Assembly: GCA_020831485.1 (NCBI GenBank)
Contig: JAFIGG010000008.1
Span: forward strand, 1-64,000
DNA length: 64,000 nucleotides
DNA from: Opitutales bacterium
GTDB taxonomy: Bacteria; Verrucomicrobiota; Verrucomicrobiia; Opitutales; Oceanipulchritudinaceae
Direction of reading: 5' to 3'
The position numbers and the translations under genes are program-made. The notes beneath the pieces were generated by a model. That model saw nothing but the letters and a program-made list of their open reading frames with translations, made no database searches and was not told where the DNA came from. This document shows positions 14,201 through 23,200 of the stretch, one piece after another (the stretch's first letter is position 1; every line of letters starts with the position of its first letter).

Positions 14201-17200
14201 AGTAGATCACCAAGACCACCCGTGATGTCACTCAGACCAGCTGGCAAACCCGTGTCCACAGTAACCTGGTGGGTAGGCCCAAACTCGAACATCATTCCGC
14301 CGTTTAGCTTGATAACATCCAGGATTGAGATCTCAATTTGACCGATTCCCAACAGGTATCTTTCCTGTCCGTCAAATTGCAGATAAAAGGCATCTTCTCC
14401 GGTAAGGATTTCCATCCCGGGAAGGTCGTTCAAACGATCAAAGTCATCTTCCTCGACAGGGAAACTTGAAAGGAAATCGATCGCAGGGACATAAAGTGTG
14501 CCCAGCCAAGGGATGCCGGTATTGAATCCGAGGACAATGTTCTCGGCCGACATTGTGAAGAAGTCTCCAAAACCAAGCGTTGTAACCGCTTTTGCCTCCG
14601 CATAGCCAGCAATGTGAACCAGGGGTGGGAAAAGTACTGCTCCAAATATGCCGAAGCCAAAGTTCAGGTCTTGCAGCCCAAATCCGTACAGATCCTGCTC
14701 TGTCAAATCCTTGTCGAAATCCGGGTCCCCGTAGCCGACAAAGGCATTCACATTGACACCGGAGAAGGTAATCCCGCGGTAATCCAAGCCTTCGATAGTC
14801 GAGAAATTTTCGCCAATTGTCACGCCACCGAAGTCGGCAATGGTATCCGCTACTTCCTGCAGACCTATCGAATTCAGTGCCGTCCCAATCGATTCGGGGA
14901 TGTTGGTATTGATATTGAGCTTTTTCTGGTCAAATAGCTCAAAAGCAAAGCTCCCCGACAAATGAACGGTCTTGGCGACCCTAAAAACAGCATTGGTGAT
15001 CGTGCCTTTGATCGTGAGTTCGGACGCAGTAATTTTGACCGATGAGTTAGTGCCCGTCTTCAAATCAAAGCCCGCTTCTGCCGGTCCGTCTCCATCGGGA
15101 TCTGCCGGGAAGGTTAATGGAAAATTCAACGAAGGAAGGATTGTCATCACCCCGAAAGGCCCGGCGGGAATGAAGATCGGTGGCGAACTCAGGTTGAATT
15201 CGAGACGGATCGAGTCCGCACTCAACTCGACATAATCACCAGTGCCGACAAGTCCTACATTGTCTGCATTGAGGAATCCTGCTACAAACCGTGGACGCCC
15301 AGCCTCAGCCACGAGTTTTGCAATTTGCCCTAGCACCCGACCTATTGTGGCTCCGGTCGTCCCTCCACCTTTGGCGCCTGCAGAGCCGCCCGAAGCAGCG
15401 CCCCCAGCACCAGCCGCGCCGCCCGTAGCAGCACCACCAGCAGTTGCACCCGCAGCACCTCCGGCCGGGGCACCCGCAGCAGCTCCAACCCCCCAGGCAG
15501 CAGCACCGGCAGTGCCCCCTCCAGCGGCGCCCGCGCTTCCGCCTGTGGCAGCCCCTGGGGCAGCACCTGCAACTCCAGTAGTACCACCGGCTGCACCGGC
15601 ACCACCGGCACCACCGCCGACGGCACCAATAGCGCGACCAATCCATTCCGCAAGTTTCTGGAGCACTTCCCCAAGCACATCGAAAACAGGATTCGTAGAA
15701 TCGAAAATCCCCATTCCGAAGCTGACGTTGTCAGCAACCATCCCAACCGCATCCTCATTAACAGGATCGTTTTCGTCGATCACCAGGTCACCATTACTGT
15801 CGGGGCGATAGGGACCGTTCATCCCTATAAAAGCATTGAGGTTTTCCCCGCCCAGAGTAAATGTACTTACGTCCATGAGGAACGTCCTAAAGCTCGGATC
15901 GAGCCCCAAAGACTCGACAAGATTCAGCACTTCATCCGGCATGGCAGCAAGAAACTCATCCGCCAGATCCCCCAGTATATTGCTGATGAAGGATGGTAAA
16001 CCGGTGTTAACCGTTGCCATAAATGCCGGACCATAAACAAAAGCCAGAGAACCGCTGAGGTGAATCGCCTCTGAGATGGTTAACATTGCTTTTCCGATGG
16101 ATGCTTCGACACGGAATTCGCCATCAAAATCCAAATAGATGGGTTCTCCACCGGTCAAAACCTCGAACCCAGGCGGGATTTCTTCACCATTGGAACCAGA
16201 TGTTTCTCCCGGGAATGTCTTGGCAAAATCAATAATCGGTCGACCGAAAGGCGGGAAGCTCCTTATCCAAGGCGAGCCGTAGTTGAACTTGATTTCAACA
16301 TCCTGGACGACAGCAGTCGTCTCTGGTATGCCAACTAGTCTTGCATCGCCCACAAAAGCTTTGATAGCGATGAATTTCGGTAGCGGCAAGAGCCTGACCA
16401 GAGGCAGTGTCGAAGTGAACAATCCAAAACCAAAATCCACTCCCTGAACGCTCAAGCCAACAGCGTTGTCATTTACCTCGTCATTTTCATCGATAACACC
16501 ATCGCCGTTAGTGTCCTCAAAATACGGACCATTGTAACCAAGGAAGACGTGCGCATCTTTGACCGCGACAGTCAGTGACTTCATTTCCAACGGTAACTCA
16601 CTCGCCAAGTTGACGATGTCATTGATGATCTCAGCATCCAGTAAATCCGCAGCCAATTCCCCGAAGGCTTCCATGAAATTGACAATGTCACCAGGAAACC
16701 CGGGATTTACGATTGCGGTAAAAGTCGGCCCATACTCGAAACCAAACGAGCCTGAGATGTGTAAAAGACCGGCAATGTCCACCACGCCTTTTCCTACAGA
16801 GAAGGCATATCTCTGATTGCCATCGAGATCAATATAGTAAGGAGCGTTCTCTGTGCCGACGTTCAAACCGGCAGGCGTAATTTCACCATCCTCGTTGACG
16901 TATCCTCCGGGGAACGATTCCAGGTAGTTCACAACCGGAGTGCCCAAGGCCTTGACCTTACCCCAGGCCGATCCGGTATTGACGCGGATTTGAATGTCTC
17001 TTGCCGACATTTCAAAGCCCGGAACACCGACAAAGGCAGCTTCAGCGATGTCGGCCTGAAAAGCGAAATGTTTGGGCATGAGTGCTTTCAAGGCTTTGAA
17101 CGGGGCCAAAGTCGACTGCATCATGGAAAAGCCGAAATTGAAATTTTGCAGAACAATTCCGATTGCATCTTCGTTGATCTCGCTTTCCGCAAGTGTCCCA

Positions 17201-20200
17201 TCGGGATTGAAATCAATCCTTCCGCTACCATTTCCATCTTTCCAATAGGGACCATTAATACCGACAAAGCCGAAAACCTCACTGGCCGAAACGGTCAACA
17301 TTTCCATTTCGATGTTTTCCAGTTTTGAAAGATCGCCCATATCACCGAGCCCGAGAATGTCATTCAGCTCATCCTTTATGCTATCGGGAATGAAGTCGGC
17401 CCCAAGGCTGATGAGATTTGTAATATCTCCGGGGAAACCAGTCGATAAGGTCACGTTGGTCGTTGGGCCTTTCTGGAAGGAGAAATTGCCGATCAAGTGA
17501 ACAAACTGAGCTAATTGGATGACGCCATTCTCAACGGTGACACCTACGCGGGAATCGCCGTCAAAATCCAAAGGAACGGGTTCCTCTCCGGCGGGAACCA
17601 TGAACGCGCCGTCATTTGCACCGGGTTCGGTTTCAAAGGATTTCTGAAAATCGATAATGGGCCTCGCTATCCCTCCAGGCCACGGCGTCGAGTAATTGAG
17701 GACAAAATCAATCTTTTCGGCACCAAGTGAGAAGATGTCATCGCCACCAACAAACTGGAAAGATTGGATCGACGCTTTTGCGGCCTTGAAAATGGGCAGT
17801 CCTTTAATCGGCAAAGTCGATTTAAACATGCCGAAGGCCAGATCAACGTCGGCGACAGCAAAGCCCGTCAGCCCCTGCTGACTCAAATCCTCGGTAAAGT
17901 CAGGCTCTCCAATACCAATGAAACCGCTAAGATTGGATGCGGCGACGGTCATTACCGAAACCTCAAGGCCGCTGATTGAATTCAAATCAGGTGCGACTTC
18001 AACTCCGGTGGCATCTCCCAAGAGACCCAAAGCTTCCTCCAGAAGCGGAGTTTGCGAAAGGATAGAGGTAATGTTGCCGGGAAGACCTGAAGATACCGTT
18101 ACGGTTTCGGTCGTACCCCACTGGAATTCAAAGCTGCCGTTGAGATAGACAAAATTCAGCAGCTTCAGGGACGCATGCCCGAGTCTGACGCCAACCAGAT
18201 AATCTTCGTAATCCAAGGTCACCGGATTGAAGCCACTGGTGTCCGTCTCAATCCGATAGCCGGCGTCAATTACGCCGTTCCCGTTCAGGTCTGTATCCGG
18301 CTCAATGAAATCGGCAAAATTGATGGAGCTGAAACCCGTCACCCCTTTGATCAACTGACCACCGGTATTGATCCTGATTTCGAGATCGCTGGCAATCAGT
18401 TCGAGGAAACCTTCAGGGATCGCACCTCCGCCAAACTCACCACTCTGAGCCGTAATTTTGGCAGAGACAAAGGGTTTTATCTTTTCAGTCAGCGTGGGTG
18501 TAAAGTAAGCCAAGCCCATATTGACGCCCTGGACCGAGAATCCAATAACATTGTCTTGCTCACTTAAAGGCGTATCGAAATCGTAACTTCCCCCAACAAC
18601 GATACCCGCAAAGATCTTGCCGCTGCCGAGACCAAACTTCACCGCTCTGGTTTCCAGACCACTTACCGTTGCAAAATTTTCTCCGATCGTCATCCCCGTC
18701 AGACTCTCGAGTTTCTGCAAATAGGGAGAGAACTTGATCGCCAGGCTAGTGGTTTGTTGATCGATCTTAAGCTCGATTGTTGTCAGCGTTGGATTGAGCG
18801 TATTTTCAATTTTTTCTCTGCGTGCCTCCAATTCCTGACCTGCAGAATCCATCGCGATTCGAATAACTGGCTGTAAGGACGAAACAATCAAATCGACAGC
18901 CATGTTGACCGATTCCTCCTGAATCCTGCTGAAACCGTCTTTCAGGATATTACCGAATGGATTGATCAAATTTTCGACAATAGTATTGATCGGAGTTGGG
19001 AAAGGATCAGTCACCCCGCCGATCAAGCTGTCAATGAGAGGATCCAGAACGGACGAATCGACCAAACCGAGCAAGCGACTTCTGACCATATCAACGATGA
19101 GATTCTCTATTTCGTCCACCGCCGCATCCATGTTGTCCAAGATGAGATCGATCAGATCCTCACGAATGAATTCAATGCTTGCTTTGACGGTATCGAGTGT
19201 GTCGGTCAGCAAGCCGATCACCTGAGTCTCAATATTCTCCAGTTCACCGGAAAGATCGTTTAAGAGTTCGCGCACATCACCGAGTAGTGGTTCCGCTATC
19301 TGGCCAATATTGCCCGAAAGGCCGGTGTTTATGGTTACCTCCTCAATCTCACCCATTTCGAAATTCATACTCGCTTCAACCACGAGGAATTCGGAGATCG
19401 AGAGTTTTGCCAAATCGGTAGAAGCTCGGATGATCCTGTTATCGAAATCCAATTCGGCCACTTCCGATCCAGTTTTCACACCGTAGAAACCATCCTCAAA
19501 CTGGCTGAAATCGATGACGGGGTTCTCCGAACCTTGGCTACCGCCTGAGGCAAGATTGAGCTCTATAACTATATTGGGGATGTTGACATTGAGAATGTCA
19601 GTCCCCACGAAACCTACTTCGTCCGCCGATGCTTTGAGCCCGACGTAATTGATTTTCAGTGTTTCATCGACTGGCTTCATCCAAGTCATGGCCAGATTGA
19701 CATTGGTGGCATTGAAACCAATGGCATCTTCATTGATTTCGTCCGCATCGGTGACAACACCATCGCCATTGGTATCGCTACGATACGGGCCATGCATCCC
19801 AAAAAATGCACGCCCATTTTCGATTCCTATATCGATCGGGTTGACCGGGATCGGGAGTCCATTTTCAAGGACTGCTTCAACTGTTGCCCCCTTCTCAAAG
19901 CTGAAACCACCCTCTACCAACAGGAAGTCGGAGACCCGCATGAGCGCATAGCCAGCCCGAGCGTAAAGTTGCTGTTGTGAGAAATCGAAAGTTACACTGC
20001 CTGATGGGGAACCAAAATCAAATGATCCGTCCGGAAATGCGGAAAAATCGATAACCCGTTGATCCTGCTTGTTGTCTTTATTGCTTACCAGATTGACCCC
20101 GATACTCATATCGCGGACCTCAAGATCCATAAAGTCCAATCCGACCACGCCCGCCCGGGTTGCTTCGGCAACTGCGGTCGTATAAGTGACCTTCTTGAAA

Positions 20201-23200
20201 TCCTTCGGTTTAGTAACCATCAACCCAAAGGTCGCACCCTCCATGGCTATGCCGAGAGCATCTTGATTGCGGGCATCACGGGCATCGATCACGCCATCCC
20301 CGTTGCTGTCTTCAAAATAATTTCCATATCCAACAAACACATCCAGGCTGTGCCCACTGAATCCGTATGCTTTCGAGGTCATCGTGCTACCATCGGAAAT
20401 GGGCGCCTGAAACTCATCGATGTAGGTGAAAGACATGCCGCCCGAGAAATAGACAAAGTTGGCAATCGAGAATAAGGCGTCATCGATGGAAACACGAGTT
20501 AGGCGGCTAACGAAGTCAAAATCGATTGTGCGTCCATTGCCAAGATCAACGGAGTAAAACCCTTCCTCCAAGGAGGAGAAATCCACCGCGGGTCTCGGCG
20601 GCGAAGTCGAACCACCGGCACCTGTTGTTTTACCCTCGGAACCCGCATTTACTTCGATTCTGTAACCACTGGCACTGAGTTTGATAGGGCTATCAATTTC
20701 TTCTAACCCGGTCAGTTTGACTTCCTGAGCGAAAGCACTTAAAGCGTAATAACTCCCTCTGTCAGTGGAATCAGTGGGCCTGAACAGGGAGAGGGCGAAG
20801 TTAATGTCATCAAAGACCAAACCAAAAGCATCTTCGCTCGGCGTGTCATTCTCATCGATAACACCGTCTCCATTACTATCCACGAAATAAGGTCCGTCGC
20901 CAACAAAGATCCGGACACCGCCAGCGGCGATACTGGCAACCGAAAGTTCCTTCTCCTCGCCGGTGGTCAAACTCGCAGTGAGGCCATCATGCTTAAGATA
21001 GCTGAAGGAACCCTGCACAAAAATAAAATCGGAAATGCGGAGAAGTCCGTTGGCAATATTCATGCCGATCCGATTACTGTCGAAATCCATTTCCACGACC
21101 GAAGAGCCGGTATTAACTCCGTAGAAGCCGTCATCCATTTGTGAAAAGTCGACCACAGCTCGATCGTCGGCATCAGTTGGATTCGACACACGGTTCATTT
21201 CAACGACTGCTCCGGACGCAGAGAGATCCAATGCATCGATACCAACAAAGCCAATTTCGTCGGCACTGATTTTGAGGGAGGAGTATCTTATGTTCTTCAG
21301 CGCTTCATCGGTTGGACGCATCGAGAGGTAAGCGAACGAGACGTTGTCAACTGCCATGCCGATTGCATCCGGGTCGCGGATGTCGTTTTCATCGATCACT
21401 CCATCACCATTGCTATCGATAAAATAGTTTCCGTAACCAACAAAGACATTGATACTGCCGCCGGCCAGAGCCAGACCGCTGACTTCCCGCTCCGTCTGGT
21501 CATCATCGTTCAGTGTTACCTCAAAAGCTGCCACCTTCGTCATCGCGAAGGAGCCAGAAATGTGGATAAAGTTTTCGATTGAGAACAGTGCTTGCGCAAT
21601 CGACAGCTGCATAGTGCTAGTCGAGAAATCAAAGTTCAACCCGCCATCACCAACTGGCACCGCCATTTCACCCGCAGGAGATGCAGAAAAATCAATCGCG
21701 GGTTGTGCGTCCGGATCATTTTGGTCACTGCCACTATTGACCTCAATCCGATAGCCCGAGGCCGAAAGCGCGGCGGCTCCATCGCCGTCAAGCCCCAAAC
21801 CGACCAAGCCGGCAGAATCAGCATCTATTTTTACGGCATAGTAGGATTTTCCATTCTTGATGGTGGGCGAGAACAGCCCGATAGCGACGGCAACATTCTG
21901 CATGGCAAACCCGATGGCATTTTCGTCTGGCGTGTCTTGCCCGTCGATAAAGTAAGGACCAGCTCCAACAAAAACATTCAAATTGTCGGCTCCAATGAAA
22001 CTTGCCGTCACTTCTTCACTCTCCCCGTCCACCAGAGTGACCGTCTCCTTGCCCAGACGAAGGAAATAGAAATCCCCGCTGACCGAAACAAAATCTGACA
22101 CCCGCAGAAGTGCATCCTGCATTTGTAGGCCGACAAGATCAGTATGGAAGTCGATCAGAATGGGCGAACCCGGTGTCTGGATCTCATAAGCACCGCTTTC
22201 AAAACTGCCTGCGAAGTCAACTACCGGATTTACTCCTTCAAGACCCGCCCAGGCACTGCCGGAATTCATCACCACACCGGCTTTGCCAATATTGAACTCG
22301 AAAAAGCCCCAATCGATGTTAAAGAAGTTATCAATGGATGCTTTCATTGCCGTCATGGCCGGAACCACTCCGTCGGGATCGGCTTCGCTATCTGCAAAAA
22401 CAAAAGCGAGGGCAAAATCTATACCTGAAAAGGAAAATCCGAGCGCACTATCATCGACCGAATCACTTGCGTCGATGAAGCCGTCGCCGTTGGTGTCTTC
22501 GAAATACGAACCCGGTCCCACGAAAACTTCTCCATTGGCCACCGCGACGGCTGAAATCAAAACCGACAGATCCTCAATACGGCCACTTTCTTCATCAAAG
22601 CCTTCAATCAGCTCCAGGCTGGTGCGCAGATCGGGATTCGCATCCAGGTGGTCAGCGTTCAGCCCCGTCAATATGTTGACCTCCGCTTTTACAGCCTCAA
22701 AAGAAAAACTACCCTGCAGCTGCACAAATCCGAAAAGGTCGAAAGTCGCGTTGGCCGCATAGACCTCTTTTTCAAAGTAGTGGCTGTTTAGCCACTCACC
22801 CAGAACATGCGCATCCGCTTCCGTTTGGGCATACAGATTGGCGATACCCCCGAGAACGCGCTTCACAGTCAAAGTAATAGCTGAGTCGCTTTGCTCTATC
22901 TCAAAATAGAGATCCGCCGAAATACTCAGTAACCCCTCCGCCGAATCAAACCGGCCTTCAATCGAATCGGCCGTCAAAACCGTAAAGCTATCTCCCACGG
23001 ACGGGACAAAGCCGTCGATCAATTGAACTTCCAATAGACCACCGAGCTGGGCTGTGCCGGTGACCTGAACTTTGTCGTGTTGCGTTCCGGGATTGGCGCC
23101 GCCAATCTCGATGGTGATGGTCCCGGAACTGTTGTCCAGATTGCCATCAACAGTGATGATTCCGGGGCTGTTGCCCGGAGCCAAAATACCCTGGTTTGTC

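Larger units (their letters stand above)
11400..22560 (-). repeat. Tandem array of about 17 units with EF-hand-like loops in the giant protein
   Basis: A recurring anchor reads VFVGxxGPYxxD followed by a calcium-loop sequence and then xDAIGFxxxNxxFxL. Anchors fall near 22.48, 21.94, 21.40, 20.86, 20.30, 19.76, 18.56, 17.89, 17.20, 16.49, 15.76, 14.70, 14.04, 13.36, 12.69, 12.04 and 11.44 kb. The first units (N-terminal side) are about 540 bp and later ones about 650-730 bp; two are lengthened by inserts. Seven loops fit D-x-[ND]-G-D-G (for example DSNGDGVIDEND at 20,880-20,845) and three are variants. The rest are replaced by a GDPDF...QDLLG form. Each unit also carries lines like GGDPVYLDYG, PVIDF and FHFRGSFSFQ, suggesting beta-strands. 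Confidence 0.8.

Noticed and set aside
15305-15758. Cys/Trp/Arg-rich and Leu/Val/Pro-rich minus-strand frames across the Gly/Ala tract
   Set aside because: They are other phases of the same GC-rich simple sequence; the long frame of the giant gene continues through it.
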